Below, in pieces: positions 57,221 to 64,000 of a stretch of 64,000 bases of DNA (its first letter is position 1; each line of letters opens with the position of its first letter). Below the pieces are notes generated by a model, which saw only the letters and a program-made list of their open reading frames with translations, was not told the origin of the DNA and did not search any database. The position numbers and the translations under genes are program-made. Source of the DNA: CSBr16-58 sp051859825 (GTDB lineage Bacteria > Bacteroidota > Bacteroidia > Flavobacteriales > Schleiferiaceae); assembly GCA_051859825.1 (NCBI GenBank), contig JBHYFA010000002.1, forward strand, positions 16,379 through 80,378, written 5' to 3'.

Positions 57221-57733
57221 CTACTCAAAAGTGAAATAGCCTTGTGTAATGTGGTGATTGTCTAAGGGAGACGTAACAGTTAGCGAAAAATGACCACAGG
57301 CAGTCTGTTTTTCTTTGTCATAATTTCTCAGGTAAAAAGCGGCATTTGAGAAACAATCGTGAGAGTAAAAGCGGTAACGGCCATCGGAGAAAACTTTTAG
57401 CAAAGTTCCATCGCCACTTCGCTCGGGTCCACACGTGGATGGTGTTTCGTCGGTATAGAAATTTAGATTAAGTCGGAACCGCTCTAATTCAATCCAAAAA
57501 AATACGGTTACGAAAACGCCAGAATCGGTAACCTCAACATGGTTTCCGCTACTTAAGGGATTACTGCTTTTTCCAACTCGTAATACTTGCTCGCCGTCCA
57601 TTTTAAACATCACCACATTGCCCTCGTTACATTCGTAGGTGCTTGAATAGGTGCTTGCTTCCTCTTCCTCTATGGTGCAAGAGGTGAAAATGGCTGTTAG
57701 ACAAACGACGAGAAGTGCGGTTGATCGAATCAT
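57221..57733 (-). CDS. Lipoprotein of unknown function
   Basis: A 170-residue lipoprotein with lipobox FTSC (Cys19) followed by an acidic stretch (TIEEEEAST). The remaining sequence is beta-rich with two or three conserved-looking cysteines. It lies 24 bp after the UbiA-type gene on the same strand. No family recognised. Confidence 0.73.
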   Translation of the reverse strand: MIRSTALLVVCLTAIFTSCTIEEEEASTYSSTYECNEGNVVMFKMDGEQVLRVGKSSNPLSSGNHVEVTDSGVFVTVFFWIELERFRLNLNFYTDETPSTCGPERSGDGTLLKVFSDGRYRFYSHDCFSNAAFYLRNYDKEKQTACGHFSLTVTSPLDNHHITQGYFTFE

Positions 57734-57757
57734 TGCACAAATATAAAGACGTTTGGT

Positions 57758-58672
57758 CTAATGGAATAGAAAAGGAATAATAAGAATGCCTGAAAATAAG
57801 CCGCCCTTCAATACCATGTGCATATAGGCGGCTCTGCGAAATCGCTTGGGTGTTTTGAAGAAGAAAATGATATACGAATAGGCAATGATTGTGAGGACAG
57901 AAAAACCTTTTGCCAAAGAAGAAAAATGAATGCCTTTGAAGCTTAATAACCAAACCCCTAAAGCAATTAGAACCCCAACCAGCGCATACACCCTCAGCAT
58001 GCGAACAGCTTTGGAAAGTCCGAGCGCTACGGGAACGGTTTGGTAACCTAAAGCGACATCGCCTTTGTAAAAACGAAGGTCTTTTACCGATTCGCGAATA
58101 AACAACATCCACGAGTAAAAGAACCCATAATACACCATTAAAGGATGAATTTCGTTGTAGTATAATATCAGTCCAAAAAAAGGAATAACCACCAGGAAGG
58201 TGGCTATGAGGTTTCCTAAAAGTGTGATTTTTTTAAATTTATGACTGTACGCCCAAAGCAAAAAGGCGTATCCACTGTAAAAGAGAAAGGCTCGAAAACT
58301 CACTCCTAAAGCCACCAAAGAACCGAGCATAGTTACAATGAAGTAGGTGTAGAGCATGTGTGCCTTAGGAATACTCGATTCAATGGCGGTGCGAATGGGT
58401 CGATTGATGCGATCTTTTTCCCGATCGTAAAAATTATTGATAATGTATCCCCCCGCAGTGAGCAAGCCAACAGCAATAATGAGAAAGTGTAGCTTGTAAT
58501 CGAACAAAGTACTTGCCCAATTCTCTGCTTTGTTAAATAAAAAGAGCGCCGCTACGTACTGGGCGAAAACTAAACCTAATACGTTCTGCCATCTTAACTG
58601 CAATAGAAACGCTACCGCCGATAAAACCGGTGAAGGCGTTAAAATACCCGCAAGTGGCTTTTTTGTGAACAT
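57758..58672 (-). CDS. UbiA family prenyltransferase
   Basis: A 304-residue membrane prenyltransferase with about eight helices. The first Asp-rich motif is NNFYDREKDRINRP; the second is EIHPLMVYYGFFYSWMLFIRESVKDLRFYKGD. UbiA enzymes join a polyprenyl chain to an aromatic or glycerol-phosphate acceptor. In Bacteroidota a close type is annotated as geranylgeranylglycerol-phosphate transferase. The acceptor here is unknown. Location beside mevalonate-pathway genes links it to isoprenoid supply. Confidence 0.87.
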   Translation of the reverse strand: MFTKKPLAGILTPSPVLSAVAFLLQLRWQNVLGLVFAQYVAALFLFNKAENWASTLFDYKLHFLIIAVGLLTAGGYIINNFYDREKDRINRPIRTAIESSIPKAHMLYTYFIVTMLGSLVALGVSFRAFLFYSGYAFLLWAYSHKFKKITLLGNLIATFLVVIPFFGLILYYNEIHPLMVYYGFFYSWMLFIRESVKDLRFYKGDVALGYQTVPVALGLSKAVRMLRVYALVGVLIALGVWLLSFKGIHFSSLAKGFSVLTIIAYSYIIFFFKTPKRFRRAAYMHMVLKGGLFSGILIIPFLFH

Positions 58673-58737
58673 GCGTTTGAATGGACTAAAGATGTTTTGA
58701 GGAGGTTTTTCCTAATCCTCAACAGAAAATGAACTTC

Positions 58738-59655
58738 CTAAAATCGGTAAATGACTTCCGGCTGATAATTTTCTAAGTGCGGAAGTGCTTTTTCGTAATT
58801 GGGCGTAAAACCCAAAATATATCCACCGCCGCCGGAGCCGCAAAGTTTAAGGAAGTACAATCCACTATTGATTCCCTTTTCCCATACAGGATGAAATTTC
58901 TCCGGAATCATCGGATTGAAATGCTGAATAGCCAGATTGCTCAATTGCTTGATATGACGAAGCATGAGTTTGAACTCTCCTTTAAGAAAGGCTTTGATGC
59001 TCTCGTCGTTATATTTTTTAAATTGCTTTTTGAGCATATTACGGAAACCTTCCTGCTTCATTTTCTCCATGAAAATGTTTACCATGGGTTCGGTTTCACC
59101 TGGCTGACCGCTGTTGAGCAAGAAAATGGCTCCCTTGCCTTCCATAGCTTGCATGGGTAAATCAACGGTACCTAAATCTTCTCTGGAACGAATAAGGATA
59201 GGGATGTTTAAATAGCAAATGAGCGGATCTAAACCACTGCTTTTTCCATGAAAATATGATTCCATGGCGGAAAACATTTTCTTCAAACGCAAGATGCTGT
59301 CTTTTGCAGCTTGCTCCTCAGGGCTTATTTTTTCTACCGCATAGCGATCATAGAGCGCGGCACAAAGAGCACCTGAACTACCTACCCCAAAGCCTTGTGG
59401 AATGGAAGAGTCGAAATATAACCCCTTGTTAAGATCATCTTCTAAGGCAACCAAATCGAGTTTTTCGGGTAAATCTGCCGTGCGTAAAAATTCTACAAAC
59501 TTTCGGATGGGTGACGCCTCCTGCTCTTTGTCTGTATCAAACTTGATGGTTCCCTTGTAAAAGTTGAAGGGAATAGACAAGCCCATGCTGTCGTCAATGA
59601 TTCCGTACTCTCCAAAGAGCAGAATCTTTGCGTAGAAGTTGGCATTTTGGTTCAT
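58738..59655 (-). CDS. Mevalonate kinase (GHMP kinase family)
   Basis: A 305-residue GHMP kinase. The N-terminal AKILLFGEYGII and the phosphate loop PQGFGVGSSGALCAALYDRY are characteristic, with HGKSSGLDPLICYLN and the C-terminal KLCGSGGGGYILGFTP. Position beside diphosphomevalonate decarboxylase and UbiA supports mevalonate kinase. The other mevalonate genes (HMG-CoA reductase, phosphomevalonate kinase) are not in the window. Confidence 0.87.
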   Translation of the reverse strand: MNQNANFYAKILLFGEYGIIDDSMGLSIPFNFYKGTIKFDTDKEQEASPIRKFVEFLRTADLPEKLDLVALEDDLNKGLYFDSSIPQGFGVGSSGALCAALYDRYAVEKISPEEQAAKDSILRLKKMFSAMESYFHGKSSGLDPLICYLNIPILIRSREDLGTVDLPMQAMEGKGAIFLLNSGQPGETEPMVNIFMEKMKQEGFRNMLKKQFKKYNDESIKAFLKGEFKLMLRHIKQLSNLAIQHFNPMIPEKFHPVWEKGINSGLYFLKLCGSGGGGYILGFTPNYEKALPHLENYQPEVIYRF

Positions 59656-59736
59656 CCGGCAGGTTTTGAATTGTTTGTATCTAATGTGACAATATCGTGT
59701 ATGAAAACTTTATTTACCGTACAACGCTACTATTCA

Positions 59737-60774
59737 TTACGTTTTTTTCGGGCCTTCTCCAATTCGGTCGCAAATATAAGCACCATTGGAACATAAAGGC
59801 TTTAAAGTTGAACTAACAAAATCATTAAGACGTTGTTCGATACTTTTTGGTGCAATTAAGTGGACATTTGCTCCGGCATCTAGCGTAAAACCTATGGGCA
59901 AATCTTCATGGCGACGGGCATTTCTTATGTGCTCGATGGCCGCCAGTGTATTGGGGCGCATGAGGATATAATTCGGTCGAGATGACATCATTAAGGCGTG
60001 TAAGCCCAGAGCTTCCTGTTCGAGAATCTCAAAAAATTCGCCTAAATCACCACTGCGCATGGCAACCATGAGTTGGTGTAAATTTTCCGGTGCTGATGCA
60101 AAACGAGCCTGTGCGTAAGGATGGTTGTGCATCAATGAATGACCTGCTGTACTGGAAACCGATTTCTCTCCCTGGTCGATGAGTAATACGTAGTCGAGCA
60201 AATCTCGAAACTCCTCGCTGAACGTATCATCAATAGGGACCGCGTATTCTTGATGGCTTCCCGCTACTATGGGGTGTTTTCCCCATACGGTGTAGTTTCC
60301 ATATACGGATCGTGCGGCACTACCGCTACCCAAACGTGCGCGGTGTGATGCGGTTCGAAAGAAGCCGGCGTTTTTCTTTCCGGTAATCTGCTCTTCAATT
60401 TCCGTGATGCATAGCGCCAAAGCAGCAAAGGCCGAAGCCGATGAAGCAATGCCCGACGAATGAGGGAAGGTATTGGACGATTCTATAGTGATTCCTAACT
60501 TCTTCAGCCAAGGACACTCCGGAAGAATGGCGCGAAAGAAGGCTTCAATTTTTGGTAAAAAGTTGGGGCGTTCTTCACCGTCAAACAAAAAGCGAACATC
60601 CGGAAAATCCTTGAAAGGAATCTCTTCGGCGGTGACATTGGTGCGTGTGGTACAGGCACTTAGACTGAAACTCAAACTCGCGTTGGCGGGTAATTGCCGT
60701 CCGTATTTTCCCCAATACTTGATCAAGGCAATGTTTGATGGAGCCTCCCAAGAGGCAATATAGGCTTTGGCCAT
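59737..60774 (-). CDS. mvaD: Diphosphomevalonate decarboxylase
   Basis: The 345-residue enzyme makes isopentenyl diphosphate from diphosphomevalonate. Typical pieces are ASWEAPSNIALIKYWGK, ASLSFSLSACTTRT, FPHSSGIASSASAFAALALC and RLGSGSAARSVYGNYTVWG. Its ATG overlaps the fabD stop by one base (TAATG), so the two are translationally coupled; mvaD in this genome is thus tied to fatty-acid synthesis genes. Confidence 0.93.
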   Translation of the reverse strand: MAKAYIASWEAPSNIALIKYWGKYGRQLPANASLSFSLSACTTRTNVTAEEIPFKDFPDVRFLFDGEERPNFLPKIEAFFRAILPECPWLKKLGITIESSNTFPHSSGIASSASAFAALALCITEIEEQITGKKNAGFFRTASHRARLGSGSAARSVYGNYTVWGKHPIVAGSHQEYAVPIDDTFSEEFRDLLDYVLLIDQGEKSVSSTAGHSLMHNHPYAQARFASAPENLHQLMVAMRSGDLGEFFEILEQEALGLHALMMSSRPNYILMRPNTLAAIEHIRNARRHEDLPIGFTLDAGANVHLIAPKSIEQRLNDFVSSTLKPLCSNGAYICDRIGEGPKKT

Positions 60775-61649
60775 TAGCTTATGCTGGTTACTTCTGCTTC
60801 GCGATTGATTTTTTTAACGAGTCCTTGCAATACCTTTCCCGGTCCAAACTCCACAAAATGTGTAGCTCCATCGGCAATCATTGCTTCAACACTCTGAGTC
60901 CAACGCACAGCACCGGTCAACTGTTCGATGAGATTGTTGCGAATTTCATCGGGGTCATTTACCGCACGGGCTACCACGTTTTGATATACCGGACAAGCGG
61001 GGGTGTTGAAGGTAGTAGCTTTTATGGCGGCGGCCAATTCTTCACGCGCAGGAGCCATCAAAGGAGAGTGAAATGCACCGCCTACGGGAAGCACTAGGGC
61101 GCGACGAGCACCAGCAGCTTTGAGGTTTTCACATGCTTTATTCACCGCTTCTACACTACCGGAAATAACCAACTGCCCGGGGCAATTGTAGTTTGCTGCG
61201 ACCACAACACCTTCGGTTTCTTCACAAATTTTCGCCACTACATCATCATCTAATCCTAAAACGGCAGCCATTGTGGAAGGTTGAGCTTCGCAGGCTTTTT
61301 GCATGGCTTCGGCACGGATGGAAACGAGTTTGAGGGCGTCACTGAAGCTCAAGGTGCCGTTGGCTACCAAGGCGGAAAACTCACCTAAAGAGTGTCCGGC
61401 TACCATTGAAGGTTTTTCAGCACCTAAAAATTTTGCCGCAATTACCGAATGAATGAAGATGGCCGGTTGCGTAACTCGCGTTTGACGTAAATCTTCATCG
61501 CTGCCATTAAACATGATATCGGTAATGGAAAAGCCTAGGGTTTGGTTGGCTTCTTCAAACATTGCGCGAGCATCGGCATTGTTATCGTAAAGCTCTTTAC
61601 CCATTCCGGGGAATTGTGCGCCTTGGCCAGGGAAAATATGTGCAGTCAT
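60774..61649 (-). CDS. fabD: Malonyl-CoA:ACP transacylase FabD
   Basis: The 291-residue enzyme transfers malonyl from CoA to acyl carrier protein. Motifs are FPGQGAQFPGMGKEL near the start, MVAGHSLGEFSALVA (active-site Ser), and PVGGAFHSPLM (His). Start ATG 61649 lies 12 bp after the pterin synthase stop. Normal length. Confidence 0.95.
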   Translation of the reverse strand: MTAHIFPGQGAQFPGMGKELYDNNADARAMFEEANQTLGFSITDIMFNGSDEDLRQTRVTQPAIFIHSVIAAKFLGAEKPSMVAGHSLGEFSALVANGTLSFSDALKLVSIRAEAMQKACEAQPSTMAAVLGLDDDVVAKICEETEGVVVAANYNCPGQLVISGSVEAVNKACENLKAAGARRALVLPVGGAFHSPLMAPAREELAAAIKATTFNTPACPVYQNVVARAVNDPDEIRNNLIEQLTGAVRWTQSVEAMIADGATHFVEFGPGKVLQGLVKKINREAEVTSIS

Positions 61650-61660
61650 AGATCGAGATT

Positions 61661-62074
61661 TTATTCGCCGTAATATTCTACAGCGTTGTTTAAGGTTTCA
61701 TCGAGGCGAACGCAATGCAATTTGGCGCCGTGCTTCGCTACTAGAGGGTCGAGGATTTTCCAAATTTCCTCAGCCAATACTTCGGTGGAGGTGAATTTAC
61801 CATGCATAAAGTCCACGTCGGTATTGAGGTTTTTGTGATCGAGTTTTTCGGTTACGTGCTCCTTGATAATGTGTTTCAAATCAACCAAGTTCATCACGAA
61901 TCCGGTGTCTGGGTTGATTTTGCCCTTCACGGTAACGGTAAGGGTGAAGTTGTGACCATGAAAGTTTTTATTGGCGCATTTGCCAAAAACTTCGTCATTT
62001 TTTTCTTCCGACCAGTTTGGATTATACAACTGGTGTGCGGCACTAAAGCGCTCTTTGCGCTGGATATACATCAT
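61661..62074 (-). CDS. 6-pyruvoyl/6-carboxytetrahydropterin synthase family protein
   Basis: A 137-residue T-fold enzyme. The zinc/catalytic motif reads FGKCANKNFHGHNFTL: Cys to His spacing is as in 6-pyruvoyltetrahydropterin synthase (CxNxxxHGH) rather than QueD (CxxxHGH). DHKNLNTDVDF and VRLDETLNNAVEYYGE supply other ligands. It converts dihydroneopterin triphosphate. Either pterin or queuosine synthesis is possible; a queG at 55358 favours queuosine, the spacing favours pterin. Confidence 0.87.
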   Translation of the reverse strand: MMYIQRKERFSAAHQLYNPNWSEEKNDEVFGKCANKNFHGHNFTLTVTVKGKINPDTGFVMNLVDLKHIIKEHVTEKLDHKNLNTDVDFMHGKFTSTEVLAEEIWKILDPLVAKHGAKLHCVRLDETLNNAVEYYGE

Positions 62075-62119
62075 AAATCATTGAATCTAAAAACGCGGCA
62101 AAGATACTACCTTACACGC

Positions 62120-64000
62120 TTACCAATTCACCCGAAATCCGCCTCGTACCCAAAGTCCGGGAAGTTCTATTCCGCCGCGGTCAAATACGGGTTGTTGGTT
62201 GAAGAGGTTAGAGGCTTCAACGAACACATTTAGGCTTTTTATTTCTTTGGATATCCGCAGAGCACTCATCCATATTTGTGGATAGGCGACCGCATCAGTT
62301 TCTCCAAAAGGAACAAAGCCACCTCGACGGTCTTGCCAACTTGCGCGGAAATGATAAACAATCCCCCCCACATCACCGGTAATTGACGCATTGATTTTAT
62401 GACGGAGGAAATCAAGGGCGTAGAAGCTTACAAACTCAAAATCGTCTTGCAGACTATTAAGCCACGTATAGCCCACCGCCACTCGGTCAAGGAAGTTGAC
62501 GTTGGGTGTGCTGAGGGTGAATTGCCCTTCAAAGCCATATACATCCAATTGGTTGATGTTTGCTGCTTGGGTTATTGGTTCACCCGGAAAGCGTATCCAG
62601 TCGATGAGTTCCCGGCCTTGTCGTAGGAAGGCGGCGCTCTGCAAGGTGTATTTCCCTGCTCGTGCACGATAGCCTATTTCGTACTGGTTGGAGTATTCAG
62701 TTTTCAGGTCGATGCTTCCCTGTGCCCCGCCCACGGTGTAGTAGAGGTCGGTAAATGTGGGCAAGCGAAAGCTGCGATTGGCTCCGGCAAACAACATTTG
62801 ATTTTTGGCGGTTTCAAAACCTATTTCCGCTCCGGGAAGAAAATCCAAGCCGAAATCGTTGTTGTAATTCGCCAAAAACCCGGCTTGTAGTTTCCACCTT
62901 CCGGTTTCTCCGCGATATCCTAATGAAGTCGCGATGTTGTGCCTATCCGCGAAGCGTGTGTATTGTCCGCGCGGATGAAAAGCTACATCTACACTTTGGT
63001 CGAGAAATTCACCAAGAGCATTAGAGAGTACAGCTTCGTAGCGATAGTCGAGGCCGAGTGTTAAAAAATGACCGGAAGCGATTTGGTGTTTAAAATGGGT
63101 TTCTACACCGGCGGTTCTGCTGCGATGAAAATTGTGGTCGTTATACCAAGAAGGAACGGTGTCGTTTCCTCGAATAAAAAAGCCTTCCTGGAAAATGAAG
63201 AAGTCTTCACCTTCGCGAAACAGCTCGAAGCGATCATGGTGTTGTCGGGCGTAGGTATTGATGCGCAGACGGGTTTTTTTATTGGGAAAATGGTATTGGA
63301 GACTTCCTTGAGCGTTAATTCCGCGGATGGCTTCAAACTGTTCGGGAAAGGCAAATGTGTAGAAGTTTTGGGCTCCGAAAGCACGAGAAACAAAGCCTAC
63401 CATGCCCTGAAGTTCAAGGTTTTTAGAGTTTCGATATCCCGTAAGGTTGACGGCGGCATTTTGGAAATCGGTGTTGGGTATATAGCCATCGTGTTGCATG
63501 TATTGGCCGTGAATACTCAAGCCTTTCTTTTCATTGCCAATATGCTGGAAAATGCGTGAGCCTAGCATTCCGTATTGTCCAATAAAAAATTCGGCGCTTC
63601 CCATATTGCCATCATTTTTCCGAGTTACAATATTGATGGCCCCCGTCATAGCACCAGCTCCAAGCGCATGACCACTACCACCAGGCAGAATCTCAATGCG
63701 CTCTATTTGCTGCGGACTTATTGGGAGATTGAGGTTGTGGTGGCCTGTTTGCGGGTCGTTCATCCGAATGCCGTCAATCAGAATCAGGGTTTGATCAAAG
63801 GTTCCGCCACGCATGCTAATATCAGTTTGCGCATCAAATGCACCGCGCTGACGCATATCGAGTCCAACGGCGTATTCCAGTAGTTCGGTAAGGGATTGTG
63901 CTGCACTGCGTTCGATTTCCTTACGGTCGATAATCAGTACTTGACGAGGAATTTTGTCGAGGGCGTCTTTACTCGCAATGACTTCTACTTCGGCCAAATC
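62120..64000 (-). CDS. TonB-dependent receptor (C-terminal part, N-terminus outside the window)
   Basis: At least 627 residues of an outer-membrane receptor, open to the right edge. The plug begins within the window: DLAEVEVIASKDALDKIPRQ, then ERSAAQSLTELLEYAVGLDMRQRGAFDAQTDISMRGGTFDQTLILIDGIRMNDPQTGHHNLNLPI and IERIEILPGGSGHALGAGAMTGAINIVTR. The barrel runs to the terminal strand GLWVRGGFRVNW. The plug resembles BtuB-type cobalamin receptors, which could fit QueG's need for B12, but the ligand is not certain. Confidence 0.92.
   Translation of the reverse strand, partial: DLAEVEVIASKDALDKIPRQVLIIDRKEIERSAAQSLTELLEYAVGLDMRQRGAFDAQTDISMRGGTFDQTLILIDGIRMNDPQTGHHNLNLPISPQQIERIEILPGGSGHALGAGAMTGAINIVTRKNDGNMGSAEFFIGQYGMLGSRIFQHIGNEKKGLSIHGQYMQHDGYIPNTDFQNAAVNLTGYRNSKNLELQGMVGFVSRAFGAQNFYTFAFPEQFEAIRGINAQGSLQYHFPNKKTRLRINTYARQHHDRFELFREGEDFFIFQEGFFIRGNDTVPSWYNDHNFHRSRTAGVETHFKHQIASGHFLTLGLDYRYEAVLSNALGEFLDQSVDVAFHPRGQYTRFADRHNIATSLGYRGETGRWKLQAGFLANYNNDFGLDFLPGAEIGFETAKNQMLFAGANRSFRLPTFTDLYYTVGGAQGSIDLKTEYSNQYEIGYRARAGKYTLQSAAFLRQGRELIDWIRFPGEPITQAANINQLDVYGFEGQFTLSTPNVNFLDRVAVGYTWLNSLQDDFEFVSFYALDFLRHKINASITGDVGGIVYHFRASWQDRRGGFVPFGETDAVAYPQIWMSALRISKEIKSLNVFVEASNLFNQQPVFDRGGIELPGLWVRGGFRVNW

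Noticed and set aside
1..64000. CRISPR array
   Set aside because: No regularly spaced direct repeats of 24-40 bp with unique spacers; the tandem repeats at 6699 and 43499 have no spacers.
1..64000. REP-associated tyrosine transposase or a full-length insertion sequence for the hairpin elements
   Set aside because: No transposase-like frame was found in the window; the partner must be elsewhere or lost.

Overview
The window comes from a Bacteroidota chromosome, most likely order Flavobacteriales. The sequence-level reasons are a GldA-type gliding-motility ATPase, secretion-type C-terminal sorting domains, a DUF5686/carboxypeptidase-regulatory outer-membrane protein, several TonB-dependent receptors, mevalonate-pathway genes, an AbgT transporter, and promoters of the Bacteroidota form TTTG-N20-TAnnTTTG that often lie only a few bases before the start codon. 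No rRNA, phage, full-length insertion sequence or CRISPR array was seen. One tRNA (Asn, GTT) is present.

Layout. Positions 1-5950 are a minus-strand run: a DtxR/MntR-family regulator, a lipoprotein/ATPase/two-permease manganese or zinc ABC transporter, a secreted unknown, rsmA, and the first codons of a gene resembling mgtE. From 6135 to 9294 there are two plus-strand envelope genes. From about 9300 to 18250 lies an accessory stretch with a HigBA module between direct repeats, a DUF6364/PIN module, a PIN gene split by a frameshift, an ankyrin protein, unknowns and many short hairpin elements. From 18246 to 22866 there is a plus-strand run (beta-barrel, GSCFA, unknown, thioesterase, SLC13 transporter), then tRNA-Asn. 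From 23157 to 31208 the minus strand carries recJ, a metal-linked TonB receptor/HMA/HYC_CC_PP group and a HlyD-VTC-DUF4956 operon. dnaG follows at 31353, then a beta-barrel protein, an M20 peptidase, a 57-residue membrane protein and a sigma-54 response regulator. From 37490 to 43069 there are two PLP racemases, an amidohydrolase, a GNAT and AbgT. From 43662 to 57733 the genes are mixed: M28 peptidase, Xre plus membrane protein, FG-GAP sorting-domain protein, TIGR03032, gldA, ribF, paired lipoproteins, ruvB, queG. From 57758 to the end a biosynthetic run carries a UbiA prenyltransferase, mevalonate kinase, diphosphomevalonate decarboxylase, fabD, a pterin synthase and a truncated TonB receptor.

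The most unusual content is a family of roughly 145-154 bp non-coding elements, with six near-complete copies, several fragments and one relative with different ends. They have about 18-bp terminal inverted repeats starting AGAGTCTGTC, and four copies have exact 4-bp target duplications. Each contains a nested hairpin whose stem sequence differs between copies while its base pairing is kept. They sit tightly against gene starts and stops; one supplies a stop codon, and another appears to supply a -33 promoter box. Other points for a second look are the 39-bp repeats around HigBA, the A8 frameshift in the PIN gene, an attC-like repeat pair, the HlyD-VTC-DUF4956 operon and the loss of zinc ligands in DnaG.

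All calls rest on reading the sequence and on memory of protein families. No database search was run.
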